Assembly: GCF_006385255.1 (NCBI RefSeq)
Contig: NZ_VFJE01000049.1
Location: 171,505-235,504 of the forward strand
Origin: Flavobacterium microcysteis
Lineage (GTDB): Bacteria > Bacteroidota > Bacteroidia > Flavobacteriales > Flavobacteriaceae
Length of the DNA: 64,000 nt
Reading direction: 5' to 3'
Below are positions 7,507-14,765 of the stretch, piece after piece. Position 1 is the first letter of the stretch; every line of letters begins with the position of its first letter. Position numbers and translations under genes: made by a program. The notes below the pieces were generated by a model. That model saw only the letters and a list, made by a program, of their open reading frames with translations, did no database searches and had not been told where the DNA came from.

Positions 7507-9117
7507 ATGCGCTATAACCGGCCGCTCCTACTCTTGCTTTTGTTGCTGCTATCTTTAAGCGGCATGGCGCAGCCTTCTTCACAAAATACACTGATACAAA
7601 AAGGTTGGGACGCTCTTGTAAAAGACCATGACGACGAAGCTTTCCGATATTTTTTCTTATCCTACGAAAAAGCAAAAAAAGAGAAGAATGAAACAGATAT
7701 GGCAGAATCACTGCTTTATCTTGGTATTTGTTCATTTGGTTCCAGCTATGAAAAAGGACTGGATTATGCTTTTCAATCGCTTAATATTTACACCCGATTA
7801 GAAAAAACCAATCCCGATGTTGGGCAAGTAGGTCGCAGCAAGTGTTTACAGCTCATCAGTACGATTTACTCCCGACAGAAAAAATATGCCCAGGCCAAAC
7901 CCATCAGTCGTGAAGTAATCAGTATTCTTGAAAGCCGGGAAGACAAAAGCGGTACTTTGGGACTCGCCTATTCCAGTTTAGGTTCTTTATACGAACAGGA
8001 GCAGCTTCGGGATTCAGCTTACTATTTTTATACACTGGCACTAAAAGATTTTGAAAAATCAGGCAATCAGGCCTATTTGCCTAATGCTTACATCAACATA
8101 GGCGAAAGCGAACTCGGACGACATAATGACCAAAACGGCCTCGATTACTTTCAGAAAGCACTGGATATAGCCAATACTACCGAAAATAAGCAGGCACAAG
8201 CTTCGGCTCTTCTTGCCATAGGCCGATGGCATCTGAACCATAAGCACAAAACAGAAGCTTTGCATTATTTCCAAAAAGCACATCTGATATCGGAAGCACT
8301 TTCGGACAAGCTGTTTGAAATTATGACCGTCGAGGCACTCATCGAATTAAACGAAAAAGAAAAAAACTATTTCGAGACATCGCAGCTTCAGAAACGTTTA
8401 ATTTTCCTTAAAGACCAACTCCACTCTTTAGAAAGGGAAAAAATCGTCAAGAGTCTTGAAATGCAATTTGAAGTGGCCGAAAAAAACAGAAAGCTCGCTT
8501 TGGTTTCAAAAGAAAAAGAAGTGGCACGGCTTACCAACTATCTTTTGGCAATTTGCATTATCGTATTACTGACAGCATTAGTGACCGGATATCTCTACCT
8601 AAAAAGCAGAAATAAGCGTGACAGAAGCCTGCTCAAAACCAAAGAAGCACTACTTGAAGCTTTAGAAAAACAGCGTGAATTGGAAGAAATACGCTTCCAG
8701 AACGACCTTGATCATAAGGAAAGCCAATTGAGTGCCATTACTTTGCAGATGTTGCAGAAAAACGAACTGTTAACCGATATCAAGTCGGCTATTGAACACC
8801 AGCAGCCACAATCGGAACAGCAGCTTATCAAAATGGTGAACCGCCATTTTGAGCAAAATAACAATTGGGACGATTTCAATCTCTATTTCGAGAGTATCAA
8901 CAAAAACTTCTATACGCGTCTCAAACAACTCTATCCGGAAATCAGTGCCAACGATTTAAAAATATGTGCACTTATCAAACTAAATCTTTCCATTAAGGAA
9001 ATGGCTTCCATATTAAATATCTCTCCGGATAGTGTCAAAACTGCACGTTACCGCTTGCGTAAAAAATTGCAGCTTGCGGCCGACGAAAATCTTACCAGCT
9101 TTATACTTTCGGTCTAA
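7507..9117 (+). CDS. TPR-containing membrane regulator with LuxR-like C-terminal HTH
   Basis: The 536-residue protein has a signal peptide with a long Leu run ending at GMAQ, then about five to six tetratricopeptide repeats (residues 30-290; for example AYSSLGSLYEQ and ANAYINIGESE-like units). A membrane helix lies near residues 343-366 (NYLLAICIIVLLTALVTGYLY), followed by a coiled coil. The C-terminal helix-turn-helix (ALIKLNLSIKEMASIL, then ISPDSVKTARYRLRKKL) resembles GerE/LuxR. This periplasmic-sensor, cytoplasmic-DNA-binder layout is common in Bacteroidota. It lies 200 bp upstream of the six-gene envelope operon on the same strand, its most likely target. Confidence 0.88.
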   Translation: MRYNRPLLLLLLLLLSLSGMAQPSSQNTLIQKGWDALVKDHDDEAFRYFFLSYEKAKKEKNETDMAESLLYLGICSFGSSYEKGLDYAFQSLNIYTRLEKTNPDVGQVGRSKCLQLISTIYSRQKKYAQAKPISREVISILESREDKSGTLGLAYSSLGSLYEQEQLRDSAYYFYTLALKDFEKSGNQAYLPNAYINIGESELGRHNDQNGLDYFQKALDIANTTENKQAQASALLAIGRWHLNHKHKTEALHYFQKAHLISEALSDKLFEIMTVEALIELNEKEKNYFETSQLQKRLIFLKDQLHSLEREKIVKSLEMQFEVAEKNRKLALVSKEKEVARLTNYLLAICIIVLLTALVTGYLYLKSRNKRDRSLLKTKEALLEALEKQRELEEIRFQNDLDHKESQLSAITLQMLQKNELLTDIKSAIEHQQPQSEQQLIKMVNRHFEQNNNWDDFNLYFESINKNFYTRLKQLYPEISANDLKICALIKLNLSIKEMASILNISPDSVKTARYRLRKKLQLAADENLTSFILSV

Positions 9118-9245
9118 AAAAGACCTTTGTCTACTTACTTTCTACTGTATTATCAGGGCTTGTCTACCTTTTGTCTACCTGATTTTCTCTGGGCTTACGA
9201 GCGTATCAATTAATTTTGATAAAAGTTTTTGGTTGTTTAAGAAAC

Positions 9246-9306
9246 TCCCGGGAATAGATTTCAAATTTTTAAAAATCTTCTTCCGGGAACTTAAAAAAAA
9301 AAAAAA
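9246..9306 (+). promoter_or_regulatory. 5' leader hairpin and 14-A tract before the envelope operon
   Basis: TCCCGG at 9246-9251 pairs with CCGGGA at 9283-9288, and inner AGATTT (9256-9261) pairs with AAATCT (9273-9278). A run of 14 A (9293-9306) follows and ends 11 bp before the ATG at 9318. No U run follows the stem, so it is not a normal terminator in this direction. It is probably a structured leader. Confidence 0.5.
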
Positions 9307-9317
9307 TTATCGAGATC

Positions 9318-9710
9318 ATGAACAAAAAAAGATATGCGTGGATTGCTGCCATAGCCCTGCTGATTATCTGCGGAGCTTATCTCTATAATGGTGTCCTATA
9401 TAAGGAAGCGAGGAATATTGCAGAAGAAAAAGCGGCATTCCGACTCTCCTCCGTACAACTTGTTGCTGAATATAAGACTAACATGCCTGCATCTGATTCA
9501 AACTACCTGAACAAAACCATTGAAGTTCGTGGAAAAGTTACACAGGTTTCTGATTCGCTGTTGACTCTGGATTCTGGCATATCCTGCAGTTTTAGCAAAA
9601 AGATGGGTGCTGATATCCAAGGCAAGGAAATAACCCTAAAAGGAAGATGCATCGGTTTTGACGAACTGATGGAAGAAGTAAAACTAGACCAATGTACCCT
9701 AATAGACTAA
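9318..9710 (+). CDS. Membrane-anchored OB-fold (tRNA_anti-like) protein
   Basis: The 130-residue protein has one N-terminal membrane helix (about residues 6-25, WIAAIALLIICGAYLYNG). A short linker leads to a C-terminal OB-fold with the pattern LNKTIEVRGKVTQVSDS, LLTLDSGISCSF and GKEITLKGRCIGFDELM, as in the tRNA_anti-like family of Bacteroidota. The domain probably faces the periplasm, so nucleic-acid binding is doubtful despite the family name. The next gene starts 8 bp after its stop. It is the first gene of the operon ending at 12798. Confidence 0.8.
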   Translation: MNKKRYAWIAAIALLIICGAYLYNGVLYKEARNIAEEKAAFRLSSVQLVAEYKTNMPASDSNYLNKTIEVRGKVTQVSDSLLTLDSGISCSFSKKMGADIQGKEITLKGRCIGFDELMEEVKLDQCTLID

Positions 9711-9718
9711 TACTACCC

Positions 9719-10564
9719 ATGAAAAAAATGCTTTTACAGCTAGCCTGCTTGCTGCTTGCGGTTTCTGCCCAAGCTCAGGAAGACCTGCTGTCGCAACTGG
9801 ATTCAACCCAGGTGCAAGATACTTATGCGACTGCCGCATTCAAAGGATTACAAGTCATTACTATGCAATCGACTAAAATGCCGGCTAAAAAAGAATTTTA
9901 TTTTGTTGTATCCCACCGATTTGGAACCGTAAAAGGCGGTATTTCCGAGTTTTTTGGTTTTGACGATGCTACTACCAAAATTGGTGGTATTTATGGCCTG
10001 ACGGACTGGCTTTCGGTTAGCGGTTCAAGACATACGCTTTCTAAAGTATATGAAGCTTCTGTAAAATACAGGCTGGCCCGACAGAGCGATCTGTTTCCAT
10101 TTGAAATTGTAGGTTACAATACGTTCGATATCAATAGCCTGCTAAAAAAGGATGATTATCCAAAAATTGAATTCTCAGACAGGCTGACCTATATCACGCA
10201 ATTGATCGTTTCCAGAAAAATATCGGAAAGGCTTTCTCTGGAACTCGTGCCTACCTACATCCATAAAAATCTGTACAATCCTGAAATAGAAAACGACAAC
10301 CAATTTGCTATGGGTTATGGTGGCAGGATGAAGATATCCAAAAGGCTGTCTGTCAATCTGGAATATGCCTATAATTTCGACAAGCCTGGTTTTTACAATA
10401 ACCCGCTGTCTGTTGGACTTGATGTGGAAACAGGAGGTCATATTTTCCAACTGTTGTTTACCAACTCACAATCAATGACAGAAAGTGGCTATCTGACAAG
10501 CGCTACCGGAGATTGGGGCAAAGGCGATTTTTTCTTTGGATTTAACTTATACCGTGTTTTTTAA
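9719..10564 (+). CDS. DUF5777-type outer-membrane beta-barrel protein
   Basis: The chosen ATG at 9719 gives 281 residues with a signal peptide (MKKMLLQLACLLLAVSAQAQ). The mature protein shows alternating amphipathic strands such as EFYFVVSHRFGTV, GGIYGLTDWLSVSGSR and RLSVNLEYAYNF, and ends with an aromatic residue (NLYRVF), as outer-membrane barrels do. The pattern fits the DUF5777 family, known mainly from Bacteroidota and often found near YceI and cytochrome genes. Function is unknown; a porin or redox-partner channel is possible. Confidence 0.8.
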   Translation: MKKMLLQLACLLLAVSAQAQEDLLSQLDSTQVQDTYATAAFKGLQVITMQSTKMPAKKEFYFVVSHRFGTVKGGISEFFGFDDATTKIGGIYGLTDWLSVSGSRHTLSKVYEASVKYRLARQSDLFPFEIVGYNTFDINSLLKKDDYPKIEFSDRLTYITQLIVSRKISERLSLELVPTYIHKNLYNPEIENDNQFAMGYGGRMKISKRLSVNLEYAYNFDKPGFYNNPLSVGLDVETGGHIFQLLFTNSQSMTESGYLTSATGDWGKGDFFFGFNLYRVF

Positions 10565-10573
10565 TTAGCTGAC

Positions 10574-10927
10574 ATGAAAAAGATATTCTTATTATTTGCC
10601 CTGGGTGTAATTTTTGGCTGTGATTCCAATACGTATGAAGATTTGGAAGAACCTACCATTATCGACGGACCGGTCACTTACCAAAACACCGCTAAGGCTA
10701 TTATTGATGCCAATTGCATCCGATGCCATTCGCCAGGAGGCGTATCTGCTTTCCGTCCGCTGACTACTTATCTTGAAGTCAAAGATGCAATACAGAACAC
10801 CAATCTGCTCGACAGGATACAAAGACAGAACGGAGAAACGGGACAGATGCCACAAACCGGAAGAATGCCACAAGACAAAATCAACCTGATTCTACAATGG
10901 AGATCTGATGGCTTGCCAGAAAACTAA
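10574..10927 (+). CDS. Small c-type cytochrome lipoprotein
   Basis: The 117-residue protein has a lipoprotein signal peptide with lipobox ending in FGC (Cys at residue 16), placing it on a membrane surface facing the periplasm or outside. A single heme c site CIRCH lies at about residues 48-52. A candidate distal Met ligand is in GQMPQTGRMP at about residues 96-105. The remaining sequence is short and helical, as in class I-like cytochromes of the c_553/planctomycete type. It sits between the beta-barrel and YceI genes, with 9-bp gaps on both sides. It probably carries electrons; its partners are unknown. Confidence 0.85.
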   Translation: MKKIFLLFALGVIFGCDSNTYEDLEEPTIIDGPVTYQNTAKAIIDANCIRCHSPGGVSAFRPLTTYLEVKDAIQNTNLLDRIQRQNGETGQMPQTGRMPQDKINLILQWRSDGLPEN

Positions 10928-10936
10928 ACTAAAAAT

Positions 10937-11494
10937 ATGAAAATGCTTAAAAACAAATTACCGTTACTAACATTGTTTCTGTTGGGTGCCCTATCTGCCA
11001 ATGCGCAGAAATACATCACCAAAAACGGAAACGTAAAATTTGAAGCTTCCGTTCCTTCATTTGAAGAAGTTGCCGCAGAAAGCAAAAGCACCTCTGCCGT
11101 TTTTGAAACTTCTACAGGTGACTTTGCTGCGCTTACGCTGGTGAAAGGATTCCGTTTTAAAGTAGCTCTGATGGAGGAACATTTTAATGAAAATTATGTA
11201 GAATCTGATAAATACCCAAAAGCAAGTTTTAAAGGCAAAGTAGATGATTTTGATGCTTCACAAGTCACTACGGCCGAAAAGACTGTTACTATTACAGGCG
11301 ACCTTACGCTGCATGGAAAAACAAAAAGAGTATCAAGTACTGCTAAAATCTCAAAATCCGGGGCTGCTTACAAGATAAGCGGCAGTTTTAGTGTAAAACC
11401 TGAGGATTTTGGTATTGAAATTCCAAAGATTGTCAGCAAAAAAGTAGCCGACAAGGTTTCTGTAGATTATAATTTCTTACTCAATAAGCAATAA
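10937..11494 (+). CDS. YceI-family periplasmic lipid-binding protein
   Basis: The 185-residue protein has a signal peptide ending at SANAQ. The mature domain shows the YceI lipocalin-like barrel signatures: an early strand with NGNVKFEASVPS, the central SDKYPKASFKG motif, TITGDLTLHGKTK and a final strand with KVSVDYNFLL. Proteins of this family bind isoprenoids or other amphiphiles in a long hydrophobic pocket. In this operon it lies between the cytochrome lipoprotein and an ankyrin protein. A quinone-like ligand would fit the redox context but is inference. Confidence 0.92.
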   Translation: MKMLKNKLPLLTLFLLGALSANAQKYITKNGNVKFEASVPSFEEVAAESKSTSAVFETSTGDFAALTLVKGFRFKVALMEEHFNENYVESDKYPKASFKGKVDDFDASQVTTAEKTVTITGDLTLHGKTKRVSSTAKISKSGAAYKISGSFSVKPEDFGIEIPKIVSKKVADKVSVDYNFLLNKQ

Positions 11495-11497
11495 AAC

Positions 11498-12022
11498 ATG
11501 AAAAAACTTTTATCACTTCTATTTCTGGTTACTGTTTCTGCAATTGCACAAAACAAAGGCCCAAAAGATGTTTTTGATACTGCCCGATATGGTACTGTTG
11601 AAGAAATAAAAGCTTTGGTTGCCAAAAATCCAGATACTATCAACAAAACGAATGCAATGGGTTTTACGCCCTTGATTCTGGCTTGTTACAGAGGCAATCT
11701 TCCTGTTGCCGAATATCTTACAGAGAATGCCAAAAACATCAATTATAGCAGTTCAAGTGGCACAGCACTGGCTGCAGTTGCTGTAAAAGGAAATATTAAG
11801 CTGGCCGAAGCCTTGCTGAAAAAAAAGGCCGATCCGAATATTGCTGATCCTGCCGGAATGACTCCGCTGCTTTATGCCATACAGTTCAAGAACAAAGAAC
11901 TTATCGAATTACTACTGCGCTATAAAGCAGACAAGACACAAAAAGACAAACAAGGCAAGGCACCTTTTGAATATGCCATCGATACCAGAAATCAAGAAAT
12001 CATTAACCTTTTTAAAAACTAA
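11498..12022 (+). CDS. Exported ankyrin-repeat protein
   Basis: The 174-residue protein begins with a signal peptide (MKKLLSLLFLVTVSAIAQ). About four ankyrin repeats follow, seen as GFTPLILACYRGNLPVAEYL, GTALAAVAVKGNIKLAEALL, GMTPLLYAIQFKNKELIELLL and GKAPFEYAIDTRNQEIINL. The protein is therefore periplasmic and binds another protein. It starts 3 bp after the YceI stop and ends 5 bp before the next gene, so it is in the same operon. Exported ankyrin proteins in other bacteria are sometimes paired with periplasmic catalases or cytochromes; the partner here is not known. Confidence 0.9.
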   Translation: MKKLLSLLFLVTVSAIAQNKGPKDVFDTARYGTVEEIKALVAKNPDTINKTNAMGFTPLILACYRGNLPVAEYLTENAKNINYSSSSGTALAAVAVKGNIKLAEALLKKKADPNIADPAGMTPLLYAIQFKNKELIELLLRYKADKTQKDKQGKAPFEYAIDTRNQEIINLFKN

Positions 12023-12027
12023 AAACT

Positions 12028-12798
12028 ATGAAAAAAACACTACTCACAGTGTCTCTGGGACTTTTAGCACTTGTTGCACAGGCCCAGACAAAATCCACAG
12101 GAACAGTAAACCTGCTTGCGGGTATGACTGCTAAAATTGACCTGAACAGTACCAATTCTACTGCTACGTTAACGTTAACCGGACCTTCTGACCGCTGGTT
12201 TGCTTTACAATTCGGATCATTTGGTCAAGGTCAAGGAATGGAAGCCGGACAAGATGTAGTTTACTATAACGGAACTACATTGATAGATGCCGTTCATAAT
12301 GGTATAGGCTCTGCTCCAACTCCAGATACCAATAACTGGACTGTCACGTCAAACACGGTTGCTGCAGGAACCAGAACTATTGTGGCTACAAGAGCTTTTG
12401 ACACAGCAAGTTCAAGCGATTATACTTTTGTATATGCTAATACTTCTATCGATTTTGCTTTTTCAAGAATGAGCTCAGCCAGTTTTGCTTTGGCCTATCA
12501 CGGTGCAAACAGAGGTTACCAGATTGATGTTCCATTGGCTCCGGTTTTGGGCGTTGACGAGATAGAGGCAGCAAAAAAGTTTGCCATTTACCCGAATCCT
12601 TCCAACAATCAATTTTCAATCAGAACAGATGAAGATGTGAAATCGGTTGTGATTTATGATGCTACCGGAAAACAAGCGGCACGTTTTTCTAATAGCAAAG
12701 AAATGCTTGACATTTCTTCGTTACAGTCTGGATTATATTTTGTAGAAATTCAATCAACAAATAATGAAACTTCTATTGAAAGACTTGTGAAAAAGTAA
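12028..12798 (+). CDS. T9SS-exported DOMON-like protein
   Basis: The 256-residue protein has a signal peptide ending at LVAQAQ. Residues about 25-165 form a beta-sandwich with the features of a DOMON domain: an early SDRWFALQFG strand, a middle DVVYYNGTTLIDA strand and a late FALAYHGANRG segment whose His is a candidate heme ligand. The last about 75 residues are a type A T9SS sorting domain (FAIYPNPSNNQF to SIERLVKK), so the protein should be released or attached at the cell surface. It closes the operon and is followed by a strong terminator. Heme or sugar binding are both possible for DOMON domains. Confidence 0.75.
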   Translation: MKKTLLTVSLGLLALVAQAQTKSTGTVNLLAGMTAKIDLNSTNSTATLTLTGPSDRWFALQFGSFGQGQGMEAGQDVVYYNGTTLIDAVHNGIGSAPTPDTNNWTVTSNTVAAGTRTIVATRAFDTASSSDYTFVYANTSIDFAFSRMSSASFALAYHGANRGYQIDVPLAPVLGVDEIEAAKKFAIYPNPSNNQFSIRTDEDVKSVVIYDATGKQAARFSNSKEMLDISSLQSGLYFVEIQSTNNETSIERLVKK

Positions 12799-12826
12799 AA
12801 TTACTATTTTGTTTAGTTTCATTATG

Positions 12827-12860
12827 AAAAGAGCAGCGGTGGGTAAAGCTGCTCTTTTTT
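12827..12860 (+). terminator. Rho-independent terminator of the envelope operon
   Basis: An 11-bp perfect stem (12827-12837 with 12848-12858) encloses a 10-nt loop and ends in six T. It lies 28 bp after the stop at 12798. Confidence 0.9.
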
Positions 12861-12864
12861 ATTT

Positions 12865-13100
12865 AAGATCTTTTGATTTTAGATTTCTGATTTAAGATTT
12901 AAGATTTTTGACTTGAGACTTTTGATTTTTGATTTTTGACTTTAAATTTTAGATTTGGGATTTTAGCCACAGATTAGATGATTACACAGATTTAAGTTTT
13001 CAAACTAAACTTAGCTCCTAAAACCTTAGCCACTCTTTTCACTTTCCACTTTCCACTTTCCACTTTCCACTTTCCACTATTCCCTATCAACTATCCCCTA
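12865..13100. repeat. Composite intergenic repeats (GATTTT, ACAGATT, CTTTCCA x5)
   Basis: This gap of about 300 bp between two converging genes has no coding frame. It contains GATTTT-type repeats (12865-12965), a segment with CACAGATTAGATGATTACACAGATT character (12968-12992), a short CCTTAG segment, and a tandem array of CTTTCCA repeated five times (13042-13076) continuing into degenerate CTATCAACTATC copies. Confidence 0.75.
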
Positions 13101-13104
13101 CCAA

Positions 13105-14427
13105 CTATTTTAAGCTCATCAAAAACTTCGCAACTGCATGATAAGCCGGGATTGAATACGGGTCATTGGCTGCATTTGAGGCGACGGGATGAGAGGCAAA
13201 ACGCACAATAACCATATCGGCTTTAGGGTCAATGTAAATAACCTGGCCGTGCACACCACGGGCGCAAAATGCACCATGTTCGTTATGGGTAATCCACCAC
13301 ATATTTCTGTAGCTCCATCCTTTTAGCAGCGGATAACCTGCTTTAGCAAAAGCTTTTTTGTTGCCTCCTTTTTTGATGTCTGCTATAGCAACTTTCGGGA
13401 TGATTTGGTATCCATTTGCAAAACCGTTATCCAGAATGAGTTGGCCAAAACGTGCCATGTCTCTTAATCCCAGATTATAGCCGCCACCTGCAAAAGGTGT
13501 TCCTGTAGCATCAACAGATATATAAGCGTCCTGCTCTGTCCCTAGTTTTTTCCATATTTTTTCAGACAGTACCGTTGCGACATCTTTTTTTGTAGCACGT
13601 GCAATGATCCAGCCCAGCACATCAGAATTTACCGTTTTGTATCCGAAAGCCTTGCCATGCGTACCTTTTTTCTTAACCAACGGCAGGTATTCATAATAGC
13701 TTTTCGGGCCTTTATAGTCTTTGGGTTTTGGAAGCGGATTGCCGGCTGCAGAAAATTGCCATATCTCAGCATTCGAGTCTGCATAGTCTTCGCTAAACTG
13801 CAAGGCTGTTGTCATATCCATGACCTCTCTTACTGTAGCATCGCCAAAAGCCGATTTTTTGAGTTCCGGTATATAGTCGGTTACTTTTTTCTTTTCATTG
13901 ATTATTCCTTCTTTGGCTAGCATTATGCCCAATGTGCCGGTAAACGATTTTGTTACAGACATGGCCGCATGCTGACCGTCGGCCGTAAGAGCTCCAAAAT
14001 ATTTTTCATATACAATTTTGCCATGATGCAATATGACAACTCCATCCGCATAGGTTTTTTGAAGACTTTCATCCCAAGTCATGGGTTCTTTTTCTCCTAA
14101 TGGTATAAAAGTCACATCTGCAATATCGCCCCGAAGCGCTTCATGTAATTGATTTGAGGGTACAAAACCCCGTGAAACATTGACAGTAGGCATAAATTGC
14201 CGCATGTGTGCTACGCTCCATCGCAATGCCGGAAATTCAAAGAAACTGCCATCTTCAAAACGGAGTATGCGATTTTCTGGTGGCGGCGAACCTACCATCC
14301 ATCCCATTTTTATAGGATCGCTTTCAGCGGCAGAAGGATAAACCGTTTTTTCTTGGGCTTTGCTTGCAGTAGTAAATAGCAGACAGGAACAGAAAACCAA
14401 TCGGGAATAAAAGTAAGGCTGTTTCAT
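13105..14427 (-). CDS. Exported serine hydrolase of the class C beta-lactamase family
   Basis: The 440-residue protein has a signal peptide ending near TASKAQ. The penicillin-binding-like catalytic fold carries the nucleophile motif SVTK (AAMSVTKSFTG, about residue 158), a second-motif equivalent in GYKTVNSDVLGW and the third motif HGQ near the C-terminus (ARGVHGQVIYID). The family includes esterases, D-aminopeptidases and amide hydrolases, and true beta-lactamase activity is uncommon. Cleavage of an envelope peptide or ester is the most that can be said. It is a single gene with the repeat region on its 3' side. Confidence 0.9.
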   Translation of the reverse strand: MKQPYFYSRLVFCSCLLFTTASKAQEKTVYPSAAESDPIKMGWMVGSPPPENRILRFEDGSFFEFPALRWSVAHMRQFMPTVNVSRGFVPSNQLHEALRGDIADVTFIPLGEKEPMTWDESLQKTYADGVVILHHGKIVYEKYFGALTADGQHAAMSVTKSFTGTLGIMLAKEGIINEKKKVTDYIPELKKSAFGDATVREVMDMTTALQFSEDYADSNAEIWQFSAAGNPLPKPKDYKGPKSYYEYLPLVKKKGTHGKAFGYKTVNSDVLGWIIARATKKDVATVLSEKIWKKLGTEQDAYISVDATGTPFAGGGYNLGLRDMARFGQLILDNGFANGYQIIPKVAIADIKKGGNKKAFAKAGYPLLKGWSYRNMWWITHNEHGAFCARGVHGQVIYIDPKADMVIVRFASHPVASNAANDPYSIPAYHAVAKFLMSLK

Positions 14428-14765
14428 AGATATAGATTTAGGATTGATTGACGTAAGGCAAAGAAAAAATCACAGCAAGAACTAATCATAAATTACTGTG
14501 TACCAAACTAAAGTTACAATTTTATTTTAAAAAGAGCTGTGCTTTTTTAAGAATTTTCTGTAGAAGCACTTTTACAGTTCTTGCTGTTCTTTATCGTAAC
14601 AAGAACTATATATCGAAAAAAACTGTTATTTTTTAATGGTTTTCTTTTAGAAATATAAGATAAAATTTGCATTTTTGTCTTACGCATGATTTGTGACATG
14701 CCACTTCCCCCGCCTGATTAAATAACGATGTATCTTTTGATACGACTAGATAATACCTACGACCC
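14428..14765. other. Divergent intergenic region with an inverted repeat
   Basis: No gene is seen in this 338-bp AT-rich gap between divergently transcribed genes, so it should hold both promoters. An inverted repeat AGTTCTTG (14576-14583) and CAAGAACT (14600-14607) with a 16-nt spacer is the only clear structure. No convincing TAnnTTTG element was assigned. Confidence 0.5.

Noticed and set aside
14449..14462. TTGACGTAAGGCAA as another Crp/Fnr box
   Set aside because: One half-site has a mismatch, and the site lies only about 22 bp before the start codon at 14427 with no -7 element at 36.5 nt.
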